NCBI GenBank assembly: GCA_003248315.1
Contig: QKWM01000004.1
Location: 2,170,001-2,234,000, forward strand
Origin: Streptomyces sp. SW4
GTDB taxonomy: Bacteria; Actinomycetota; Actinomycetes; Streptomycetales; Streptomycetaceae
Direction: 5' to 3'
DNA length: 64,000 nt
Shown here: positions 30,162-38,601 of the stretch, piece by piece
Position numbering within the stretch: the stretch's first letter is position 1
Layout of the letters: each line of letters opens with the position of its first letter
Program-made: the position numbers and the translations under genes
The notes under the pieces: model-generated
What the model saw: the letters and a program-made list of their open reading frames with translations, nothing else
What the model was told of the DNA's origin: nothing
Databases searched by the model: none

Positions 30162-32597
30162 TCAACGGTCCACTCTCTCACCCGTGCCCGACGGGTCGGC
30201 GTTTTCCGGTGCGGTGTCCGGTGTCGGGTCACTCGGCTGCTCCGGGTCGCCTGCCCGGGGGCCAGCCGCGGACTCCTCCGTGGGACGGTCCTCGGGGCCT
30301 TCCGGGTTCTCCGGGTTCGCCGGGTTCTCCGGGGCGGCGGATGCCTCCGCGGCGGCGGCCGGGTCGGTCGTCGCCGGGTCGGCCGCGGCCGGGTCGTCCT
30401 GTGCGGCCGCGCGGGCGGCGGCCCGCTTGCGCTGGGTGTACATCCGGAAGCCGGCGAGGACGAGCAGGAGCACACCGCCGCCGATGACCAGCATCACGGT
30501 GGCCGTGATCTCGGTGACCTTGACGTCGAAGGTGACCGCGTCGCCGTACGGCCGCCCGTCCGGGGTGTACAGCTGGGCGATCACCGTGGCCCGGCCGTTG
30601 GCGTTGGCGGACGTGGTGAACTTCACCGACCTGCTGTGGCCGCCGGAGACGGTGACGGGCTGCTCCTGGTAGGCCTCGCCGCCGATCTTCAGGCGGGTCG
30701 GGTTGGTGGACGTCAGGCGCAGCACCAGGTGGTCGACGCCCTGCACCAGGTTGTTCTGCACGGTGACGGGGATCGTGGCGCTGCGGCCGGAGAGCTTCGT
30801 CTCCGACTTGTCGATCAGCCTGACCTGCTCGGCCAGGCCGACGAGGTAGTCCTTGACGCCGTCGCGGAAGGCGGTCGCCTGGCCGGCCCGGCCCCGCCAG
30901 GAGGTGGACATCCCCCGGTTCATGGCGCGGCCGAAGGGCGTCAGCACCCGGTCCTGCTCCGAGAGGATGACCTTGAACTCGTCGAGCTTGCCCTGGGTCT
31001 GCGCGATGTCCTGGAAGGCCTCGCGGGGCAGTTCCCGCTTGCGCAGCTCCGCGGGGTAGGAGGCGGCGCCGGGCACGCGGGTGGCGGCGGCCGGGTCCGG
31101 CTCGGCCTCGGCGGCCTCGGTCAGGTCCTGCGACTGGGACCAGGTGCCGCCCTGCAGGGTCCGCAGCGCCTCGGCCATCGCCCGGGCCTGGCTGCCGGAC
31201 GGCATGCGCTGGGGGGCCACGACGATGCTGCGCCGCTTGCCCGTCTGCAGGTCGACCGTCAGGCTCTGCGCCAGGAAGCGCTGTACGGCGAGCGTCGAGG
31301 CGGAGGCCTTCGACAGATCGCCCTCGAACGCCGTCGACAGCCGGCCGTCCGCCACGACCGCCGTCGTGCCTCCGCCGATGGGCCGGGCCGCGGAGGGCGT
31401 GTACGTGAGGCTGTCGGCCTCCTCGAAGCTGTCGCTGCGCGCGATCACCTTGTCGGCGCCCGCAGAAGTGGCGACCTTGACGATCGAGGGGTCGACGGCG
31501 CCCTCCACCGGCCATGCGAAGTCGGTGGCCGGCTTCACGTGGAGGATCGTCTCGACCGTGCGGGAGGCGACGTCCGTGGCGTCCTTGAGCTGGCTCAGCG
31601 ACCCGGTGACGTCGGTGCCGTTGTGGGCGAGCGAGGCCAGGTCCGGATCGGCGTAGGGCAGGGTGACGACCTCGTCGCCGGAGACGGCGTCCTGGAGGTC
31701 GGCGAGCCACTGCTTGGCGACGGCCTGGTGCTTGCCGGGGTGGTGCTGCCGTCCTCGTTCCGGACCTCGTAGCTCTCGGTCATGGCGTCGACGGAGGCCA
31801 GCAGGTCCGGGTCGAGCACCCAGGTGATGTCGAGGTCCTTGCCGAGCGCCACCATCTGGTTCAGACGGCCGCCGGGGGAGATCTCCTTGGCCAGGGCGTC
31901 GTCGAGGAACACCGGGGTCTGCTGTTCGTTCGAGCCGGTCTCCGCCGCCATGTGGGCGGTCGAGATCAGCGGCCACAGGAACGTCGTCTTCGTCTTGGCG
32001 TCCGCGTCGTCGGGCCGCCATGGCAGGAAGGTCCGTTCGACGCCGAGCACCTGCTCCCAGGGCCGGGCCGGGGTCTGGCCGGAGAGGGTGACGGCGAACT
32101 GGTAGACGCCGTCCTGCCGAGGTCCAGCTCGTCGACCGGCACCGAGATGTTGAAGTGCTGGGCGACGCCCGGATTCAGCTTGGAGAACTTCTCGACGTAC
32201 TTGTCGTCGATCTCGGCTCCGAGGGAGCCGCCGAGGTCGTCGCTGTTCCGGGCGACCCGGTCGATGGCCGAGCGGGTGTTGAGCTGGGGGCCCAGCCGCA
32301 GGCCCACCTGCGCGTCCGTGACCGGCTGCTTGCCGGTGTTCGTCACCGTGCCCGACACCGTCACCGTGTCGCCGTCCGTGGGGCGGAGGGGGTGAGGGAG
32401 TCGACGGCCACGGCCACCGGGCCCGAGCCGGCGTCGGCCCGGAGGCCGGCCGGGGAGGCGGCGTTCACCGGGCCGGCGGCGGGCAGCTGCACCAGTCCGG
32501 CCAGCAGGGGCGCACCGGCGGCCAGTGCCGCGGTGCGCCGTATCCGGCGGCGGGCAGGTGAGGGAGAGGTCCCCTGGAAGTCTGCCGCGTCGGCCAC
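30162..32597 (-). CDS. DUF6049-type membrane protein, extracellular, upstream of murJ (three frameshifts)
   Basis: About 812 residues after repair. The start is GTG 32597. An N-terminal signal peptide (RTAALAAGAPLLAGLVQL..) is followed by a long extracytoplasmic part with a beta-sandwich-like opening (DGDTVTVSGTVTNTGKQPVT). A C-terminal membrane helix (TATVMLVIGGGVLLLVLAGF) is followed by a basic stop-transfer and a Pro/Glu/Ala-rich tail. The topology is type I. Single bases are missing near 31737, 32120 and 32387. The location before murJ in Actinobacteria suggests a role in envelope assembly. No catalytic motif is visible. Confidence 0.82.
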
Positions 32598-32874
32598 GCG
32601 CTCGCCCGTCCCTCGTCGTCGTCAGTGGTCGTCGGAATGTGCGTCCACGCATGGTAACGATGCGCGCTGAGAGGAAGTGCCGCGGAGTGCGCGCACAAGA
32701 TCGGGTGCGGTGCCGCGGCCGTTCCTTGTGCCCTCCCGTGAAGCTTGTGCGCTCCTGTAGGAGAGCTCCTGTAAGAGAGGGAGAAGGGGGTGTGTGTGGT
32801 TTCCGCCTCAGATCGCCTCGGCCGCGGAAACGGGGAGCGCTGGGGCCCGCCCGGGGCACGTACTCTTTCCTGTT
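32598..32874. promoter_or_regulatory. Divergent promoter region, DUF6049-murJ operon and cca
   Basis: 277 non-coding bases between divergent genes. A short direct repeat of GAGAGCTCCTGTA/AGAGAG type occurs at 32750-32785. No confident sigma motif is visible. Confidence 0.4.
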
Positions 32875-34320
32875 GTGCCGAACGCCAATGAAGTCAACCC
32901 CAGTGCCCTGAGTCAGGCGCAGCAGCGCGCGGTCAGCGAACTGCTGCGGGTCGCCCCTGTCGCCGACGACCTCGCCCGCCGCTTCCGGGAGGCGGGATTC
33001 TCCCTCGCCCTGGTCGGCGGTTCGGTGCGGGACGCGTTGCTCGGGCGGCTCGGCAACGACCTGGACTTCACGACCGACGCCCGGCCGCAGGACGTCCTGA
33101 AGATCGTCCGGCCCTGGGCCGACGCGGTCTGGGAGGTCGGGATCGCCTTCGGCACCGTGGGCGCTCAGAAGGACGGCTACCAGATCGAGGTCACGACCTA
33201 CCGGTCGGAGGCGTACGACCGGACCTCGCGCAAGCCCGAGGTGTCCTACGGCGACTCCATCGAGGAGGACCTCGTCCGGCGCGACTTCACCGTGAACGCG
33301 ATGGCCGTCGCGCTGCCGGAGAAGGAGTTCATCGACCCGCACGGCGGCCTCGACGACCTCGCGGCCCGGGTGCTGCGTACGCCGGGCACCCCGCAGGAGT
33401 CCTTCTCGGACGACCCGCTGCGGATGATGCGGGCCGCGCGGTTCGCCGCTCAGCTGGACTTCGAGGTGGCCCCCGAGGTCGTCGCGGCCATGCGGGAGAT
33501 GGCCGGGCGGATCGAGATCGTCTCGGCGGAGCGGGTCCGGGACGAGCTGAACAAGCTGATCCTGTCCGCGCACCCCCGCAAGGGGCTGTCCCTGCTCGTG
33601 GACACCGGCCTCGCCGAGCACGTGCTGCCCGAGCTGCCCGCCCTGCGCCTGGAGAGCGACGAGCACCACCGGCACAAGGACGTCTACGACCACACGCTGA
33701 TCGTCCTGGAGCAGGCGATGGCGCTGGAGGACGACGGTCCCGACCTGACCCTGCGCCTGGCGGCGCTGCTGCACGACATCGGCAAGCCGCGCACGCGCCG
33801 GTTCGAGAAGGACGGCCGGGTCTCGTTCCACCACCACGAGGTGGTCGGCGCGAAGATGACCAAGAAGCGCATGACCGCGCTGAAGTACTCCAACGAACTG
33901 GTGAAGGACGTCTCGCGCCTGGTCGAGCTGCACCTGCGCTTCCACGGGTACGGCACCGGCGAGTGGACGGACTCCGCGGTCCGCCGCTACGTCCGCGACG
34001 CGGGGCCGTTGCTCGACCGGCTCCACAAGCTGACCCGCTCCGACTGCACGACCCGTAACAAGCGCAAGGCGGCCGCCCTGTCGCGGGCCTACGACGGCCT
34101 GGAAGAGCGCATCGCCAAGCTCCAGGAGCAGGAGGAGCTGGACTCGATCCGGCCCGACCTCGACGGCAACCAGATCATGGAGATCCTCGGAGTGCGGCCG
34201 GGGCCGGTCGTCGGCCGGGCGTACCAGCACATGCTGGAGCTGAGGCTGGAGAACGGGCCCATGAGCCACGACGAGGCCGTGGCGGCGCTGAAGGAATGGT
34301 GGGCGGCGCAGGAGCGGTGA
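32875..34320 (+). CDS. cca: tRNA CCA-adding nucleotidyltransferase
   Basis: 481 residues, class II nucleotidyltransferase. The start is GTG 32875 (VPNANEVNPSALS). The head has GGSVRDALLG and the catalytic DLDF (metal-binding DxD-type). RRDFTVNAMA and the nucleotide-recognition region DDPLRMMRAARFAAQ follow. A C-terminal HD domain has YDHTLIVLEQA and LLHDIGKP. It adds or repairs CCA ends, and the local tRNA-Ile lacks an encoded CCA. The gene runs convergently with the LppU-like gene and has two parS palindromes between them. The frame is intact. Confidence 0.95.
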   Translation: MPNANEVNPSALSQAQQRAVSELLRVAPVADDLARRFREAGFSLALVGGSVRDALLGRLGNDLDFTTDARPQDVLKIVRPWADAVWEVGIAFGTVGAQKDGYQIEVTTYRSEAYDRTSRKPEVSYGDSIEEDLVRRDFTVNAMAVALPEKEFIDPHGGLDDLAARVLRTPGTPQESFSDDPLRMMRAARFAAQLDFEVAPEVVAAMREMAGRIEIVSAERVRDELNKLILSAHPRKGLSLLVDTGLAEHVLPELPALRLESDEHHRHKDVYDHTLIVLEQAMALEDDGPDLTLRLAALLHDIGKPRTRRFEKDGRVSFHHHEVVGAKMTKKRMTALKYSNELVKDVSRLVELHLRFHGYGTGEWTDSAVRRYVRDAGPLLDRLHKLTRSDCTTRNKRKAAALSRAYDGLEERIAKLQEQEELDSIRPDLDGNQIMEILGVRPGPVVGRAYQHMLELRLENGPMSHDEAVAALKEWWAAQER

Positions 34321-34349
34321 ACGGCCAAGGCCGGCGATGAGCAGCTGAG

Positions 34350-34381
34350 GCGGGCGATGTTTCACGTGAAACATCGCCCGC
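34350..34381. repeat. 32-bp perfect palindrome with parS site 6 at its centre
   Basis: Perfect symmetry extends from the core parS (34359-34372) by nine bases on each side. It lies 30 bases past the cca stop, so the transcript can also form a terminator-like hairpin. Confidence 0.9.
34359..34372. other. parS site 6
   Basis: Perfect GTTTCACGTGAAAC in the cca/LppU-like convergent gap. Confidence 0.93.
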
Positions 34382-34396
34382 GCTGCGTCTCGGGAC

Positions 34397-34442
34397 CATG
34401 ATGAGGGGCTGTGTTTCACGTGAAACACAGCCCCTCATCATG
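34397..34442. repeat. 46-bp perfect palindrome with parS site 7 at its centre
   Basis: The two 23-base halves are exact reverse complements around the CAC|GTG centre of parS (34413-34426). In RNA this is a hairpin with almost no loop. It lies between convergent genes and could terminate both. It is the longest perfect palindrome I found in the window. Confidence 0.95.
34413..34426. other. parS site 7
   Basis: Perfect GTTTCACGTGAAAC, only 54 bases from site 6. Confidence 0.93.
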
Positions 34443-34473
34443 CGTGCAGACCAGATGTGCCGGTAAGGCGACC

Positions 34474-34937
34474 TCAGGCCACTTCCTTCAGGCAGAGCAC
34501 CACGTTGTGGCCCTGGCCCTTCTGGTAGTACGAGATCGTCGCCTCCTTGACGGTCTCGCACTTGCTGTCGTCACTGGTGTTGTCGAACTTCTCGACCACC
34601 TCGAACTCGGCCTCGCTCGAGGAGCAGTCCACCGTCTTGAGGTCCGGGCTGAACTGCGTGCCCTCGTTGTGCATGCAGCTGCCCACCTTGGTGGTCTCCG
34701 CGTCGGTCTGACCGAACCACCACTTGGCGCCACCGATGAGCGCCGCCACGACGATGAAGCCGGCGATGCTGATCAGCTTCTTCTTCACCCGGCTGGAGCG
34801 GGCCGGCGGCGGCACCGGAGCGCCGGGCGGGGGAAGCCCTGCTGACCCTGGGCGTAGGGGTTCATGCCCTGCGGCTGCTGCGGAGCCGGCGGCTGGCCCT
34901 GAGCGAACGGGTTGCCCTGGGGCGGCGGAGTGGTCAC
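34474..34937 (-). CDS. LppU-type membrane-anchored protein (one frameshift)
   Basis: About 154 residues after one C is restored near 34838. The GTG start at 34937 opens a Pro/Gln-rich cytoplasmic segment (VTTPPPQGNPFAQGQPPAPQ). A Lys/Arg-flanked membrane helix (KKKLISIAGFIVVAALIGGA) and an extracytoplasmic domain follow. That domain has four cysteines (GSCMHN, VDCSSS, SKCETV, VLCLKEV) that likely form two disulfides. It matches the actinobacterial LppU-like family of unknown function. It is not a lipoprotein here because no lipobox follows the hydrophobic segment. Confidence 0.75.
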
Positions 34938-35063
34938 GTGGGAGTCCCCCTCGAGAAAACGGCGAAGATGACGCGAACATGTCGCGCCTAAGACGCACGT
35001 AAGCTATCGGTCCCCACTGACATCCCTGTAGCCCGGTGGGACTCTGTGGCATTGATGTGACAC

Positions 35064-36324
35064 TTACTGCCGGGCAAACCTGGCCATAACCACAGCTACC
35101 GCCAGGTAGACAGCGGCGACCGTCGCGACCAGCGGCGCCGACCGGCCGTCCGGCGGCAGCATGAGGGCGGCGACACCCGCGGCACCGACGAAGGCGGCGT
35201 TGAAGAGCACGTCGTAGACCGAGAAGATCCGGCCACGGTAGGAGTCCTCGACCGAGGACTGCACGATCGTGTCGGTCGCGATCTTCGAGCCCTGTGTGGT
35301 CAGGCCCAGCAGGAAGGCCGCGGCGAGCATGGGCACGGTGGCGAAGGGCAGGCCCAGCGCGGGCTCCAGCACCGCCGCGCTCGCCGCGCACACGGCCATC
35401 CACCGCCCGGGCCCGAGCCGTCCCGCCGCCCAGGGCGTGATCACGGCCGCCGCGAAGAAGCCGGCGCCCGAGAAGCCCAGCGCCAGCCCCAGCAGCGCGA
35501 GCCCTTCGTCGGTGTCCGACGTGAGGGCGTAGCGGCACAGCATCAGCACCATGACGAGCAGGGCGCCGTAGCAGAACCGCATCAGCGCCATCCCGGCGAG
35601 CGCCCACGCCGCCTCGCGGCGTTCCGGTGCGGCCAGGTGACGCAGACCGGCCACCAGGTCGCGCGCATTGCCGGCGAGGGCCGAGGCCAGCCGGGGACGC
35701 ACCACCGCCCGGTCGGGGCCCAGCAGCGACACCGCCATCCGCAGGGAGGCCAGCGCCCCGCACAGGTACAGCACGGCTCCCAGCAGCACCACGGCCGCGT
35801 CCGAGTCGGCGATCACCAGCCGTACGACGAAGGCGAGGCCGCCGCCCGCGGTCGCCGCCAGGGTCCCGGCCGTCGGGAGAGCGAGTTGGCGATCACCAGG
35901 CGATCGGCGTCGACCACCCGCGGCAGGGCGGCGGACAGACCGGCGAGGACGAAGCGGTTGACGGCCGTGACGCACAGGGCGGAGACGTAGAACAGCCAGT
36001 CCGGGACGGAGGCGATCATCAAGGCGGCCGTCACCGACGCCATCAGGGCGCGCAGCAGGTTGCCGTAGAGGAAGACCTGGCGGCGGCGCCAGCGGTCCAG
36101 CAGGACGCCGGCGAAGGGCCGACGAGGGAGTACGGGAGCAGCAGGACCGCCATGGCGGAGGCGATCGCGGCCGGCGAGGCCTGCTCCTGGGGTGCGAAGA
36201 CGACGTACGTGGCGAGGCCGACCTGGTAGACGCCGTCGGCGCCCTGGGAGAGCAGGCGTACGGCGAGCAGACGGCGAAAGCCCCGCAGGCGCAGCAGCAC
36301 GCGCAGATCACGGAGGACGGCCAT
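35064..36324 (-). CDS. Major facilitator superfamily transporter (two frameshifts)
   Basis: About 420 residues after repair. The start is ATG 36324 (MAVLRDLRVLLRLRGFRRLL). About 12 hydrophobic segments are visible, with RLLSQGADGVYQVGLATYVV at the start and GLTTQGSKIATDTIVQ near the C-terminal half. Single bases are missing near 35880 and 36122. The cargo is unknown. The fold resembles MFS_1/MFS_3 exporters. It is separated from ino1 upstream by a terminator, so it is probably an independent unit. Confidence 0.8.
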
Positions 36325-36342
36325 GGGGCCAGCCTCACACAC

Positions 36343-36383
36343 GACCGAGGCCCCCAGGGCGCAACGCCCGGGAGGCCTCGGTC
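36343..36383 (-). terminator. Terminator of ino1
   Basis: A 10-bp GACCGAGGCC / GGCCTCGGTC stem with a further CCCAGGGCG / CGCCCGGG inner stem, just past the ino1 stop. Confidence 0.75.
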
Positions 36384-36402
36384 GACGGAGCGGGAGAGCG
36401 GG

Positions 36403-37485
36403 TCAGCGCTCGACCTCACCCGCGATGAACTTCTCGACGTTGGCGCGGGCCTCGTCGTCGAAGTACTGGACCGGCGGGGACTTCATGAAGTAGCTCGACG
36501 CCGACAGGATCGGGCCGCCGATGCCCCGGTCCTTGGCGATCTTCGCGGCGCGCAGGGCGTCGATGATGACACCCGCGGAGTTCGGGGAGTCCCACACCTC
36601 GAGCTTGTACTCCAGGTTCAGCGGGACGTCACCGAAGGCGCGGCCCTCCAGGCGGACGTAGGCCCACTTGCGGTCGTCCAGCCAGGCGACGTAGTCGGAC
36701 GGGCCGATGTGGACGTTCTTCTCGCCGAGGTCCCGGTCGGGGATCTGGGAGGTGACGGCCTGCGTCTTGGAGATCTTCTTGGACTCGAGGCGGTCGCGCT
36801 CGAGCATGTTCTTGAAGTCCATGTTGCCGCCGACGTTCAGCTGCATCGTGCGGTCCAGGATGACGCCCCGGTCCTCGAACAGCTTCGCCATGACGCGGTG
36901 CGTGATGGTGGCACCGACCTGCGACTTGATGTCGTCGCCGACGATGGGCACGCCCGCCTCGGTGAACTTGTCCGCCCACTCCTTGGTGCCGGCGATGAAG
37001 ACCGGGAGGGCGTTGACGAAGGCGACCTTGGCGTCGATGGCGCACTGGGCGTAGAACTTCGCCGCGTCCTCGGAGCCGACCGGCAGGTAGCAGACGAGGA
37101 CGTCGACCTGCTTGTCCTTGAGGACCTGGACGACGTCGACCGGCTCCTCGGCGGACTCCTCGATGGTCTCGCGGTAGTACCGGCCGAGGCCGTCGAGGGT
37201 GTGGCCGCGCTGGACCGTCACTCCGGTGCGGGGGACGTCGCAGATCTTGATGGTGTTGTTCTCGGAGGCGCCGATGGCGTCCGCGAGGTCCAGGCCGACC
37301 TTCTTGGCGTCCACGTCGAAGGCGGCGACGAACTCGACGTCACCGACGTGGTAGTCGCCGAACTGGACGTGCATCAGGCCCGGGACCTTCGACGCCGGGT
37401 CGGCGTCCTTGTAGTACTCGACGCCCTGCACCAGCGATGCGGCGCAGTTGCCCACGCCGACGATGGCTACGCGAACCGAACCCAT
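36403..37485 (-). CDS. ino1: Inositol-3-phosphate synthase
   Basis: 360 residues. It converts glucose 6-phosphate to 1D-myo-inositol 3-phosphate using NAD as an internal cofactor, feeding phosphatidylinositol and mycothiol synthesis. The start is ATG 37485 (MGSVRVAIVGVGNCAASLVQ) with the NAD-binding glycine motif. Other family blocks are VPIVGDDIKSQVGAT, LNVGGNMDFKNM and the C-terminal PILSASSYFMKSPP. Size and sequence match the actinobacterial class. The padR gene lies 44 bases upstream, in the same direction. Mycothiol supply would connect it to the thioredoxin genes functionally, though not by operon. Confidence 0.95.
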   Translation of the reverse strand: MGSVRVAIVGVGNCAASLVQGVEYYKDADPASKVPGLMHVQFGDYHVGDVEFVAAFDVDAKKVGLDLADAIGASENNTIKICDVPRTGVTVQRGHTLDGLGRYYRETIEESAEEPVDVVQVLKDKQVDVLVCYLPVGSEDAAKFYAQCAIDAKVAFVNALPVFIAGTKEWADKFTEAGVPIVGDDIKSQVGATITHRVMAKLFEDRGVILDRTMQLNVGGNMDFKNMLERDRLESKKISKTQAVTSQIPDRDLGEKNVHIGPSDYVAWLDDRKWAYVRLEGRAFGDVPLNLEYKLEVWDSPNSAGVIIDALRAAKIAKDRGIGGPILSASSYFMKSPPVQYFDDEARANVEKFIAGEVER

Positions 37486-37529
37486 TCCGGTTGCTCCCTG
37501 TGTGTACGAGTGAGGCCCTGGCTGGGCGC

Positions 37530-38207
37530 TCACGTGGCGGTGTCGTCGGGCGTATCCGGCCGGGAGTCGCCTCCGGACCGGGGCAGGCCGCCCGTCGCTC
37601 CATGTGTCGTGTCCTGGTGAGCGGTCCCCTCGGAGGCGGAACCCTTGAGGTCCCGCCCCGCCCGCTCGCTCTCGATGAGCTCGTTCAGCCAGCGCACCTC
37701 GCGCTCCACGGACTCCATGCCGTGGCGCTGGAGCTCAAGCGTGTAGTCGTCGAGTCGCTCCCGGGTGCGGGCCAGGGAGGCCCGCATCTTCTCCAGGCGC
37801 TCCTCCAGCCGGCTGCGGCGGCCCTCGAGTACGCGCATGCGTACGTCGCGCGAGGTCTGCCCGAAGAACGCGAACCGGGCGGCGAAGGTCTCGTCCTCGT
37901 ACGCGTCGGGCCCCGTCTGCGACAGCAGCTGCTCGAAGTGCTCCTTACCTTCCGCCGTCAACCGGTAGACGATCTTGGCGCGGCGTCCCGCGAGCGGGGC
38001 GGCGGCCTCGGAGGTGTTCCCCGGCTCTTCGATCAACCAGCCGTTGGCGACCAGCGTCTTGAGGCAGGGGTAGAGCGTCCCGTAGCTGAACGCCCGGAAC
38101 ACACCCAGTGACGTGTTGAGTCGTTTGCGCAGCTCATAGCCGTGCATCGGGGATTCGCGGAGCAGGCCGAGGACAGCGAACTCGAGGATCCCGGAACGCC
38201 GGCTCAT
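37530..38207 (-). CDS. PadR family transcriptional regulator
   Basis: 225 residues from ATG 38207 behind a strong AAGGAGG. The winged-helix domain is MSRRSGILEFAVLGLLRESP with HGYELRKRLN and the recognition region FSYGTLYPCLKTLVANGWL. The C-terminal coiled coil (RSRLEERLEKMRASLARTRE) is for dimerisation. A 23-bp palindrome about 75 bases upstream is the probable operator. It is followed at 44 bases by ino1, so it may control ino1 as well as itself. The effector is unknown. Confidence 0.92.
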   Translation of the reverse strand: MSRRSGILEFAVLGLLRESPMHGYELRKRLNTSLGVFRAFSYGTLYPCLKTLVANGWLIEEPGNTSEAAAPLAGRRAKIVYRLTAEGKEHFEQLLSQTGPDAYEDETFAARFAFFGQTSRDVRMRVLEGRRSRLEERLEKMRASLARTRERLDDYTLELQRHGMESVEREVRWLNELIESERAGRDLKGSASEGTAHQDTTHGATGGLPRSGGDSRPDTPDDTAT

Positions 38208-38601
38208 CGTCGCCTCCTTCCTGCCGCGACCCGTGCGGCGCGTGCCGTGACGGGGCTCGTCCTGGTCTTTATGCCGAGCTGATGTATCGACTCGATACAT
38301 CACGACGATAGAACGGCCGTCCTGCTGCGACAAGAGGGGGTTGGTGAACGGGATCACATCACCGATTCACAGGAGGCAAGTTGCCTGATTTGAGGTGAAC
38401 TTCGGGGCTCGGGTGTTTTGGCGATGCGTAGTCTGTGCGCCATGCAGACCACAGGGAACCGAGTGACGCCCGAGGGCGTCCCTGTCCCTGGTGCAGTACG
38501 GGATGAATGCGGTAGGGGCCGCATCCGTACTTCGGGGGACCGGAAACCAGCCGCCGTTTCCAGGCGCGCAAGGGTGCGCCTGCCCGAGGAGAAGTCGTTC
38601 G
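38208..38601. promoter_or_regulatory. padR / PBP divergent intergenic region
   Basis: 394 bases between padR (minus) and the PBP gene (plus). It holds the palindromic operator 38280-38302. I see no other structured element, and the short frames on both strands have no recognisable product. Confidence 0.5.
38280..38302. promoter_or_regulatory. Probable PadR operator
   Basis: Perfect 11-bp inverted repeat with one central base: TGATGTATCGA - C - TCGATACATCA. The ATGT...ACAT ends match the common PadR site. It lies just upstream of the padR start. Confidence 0.8.
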
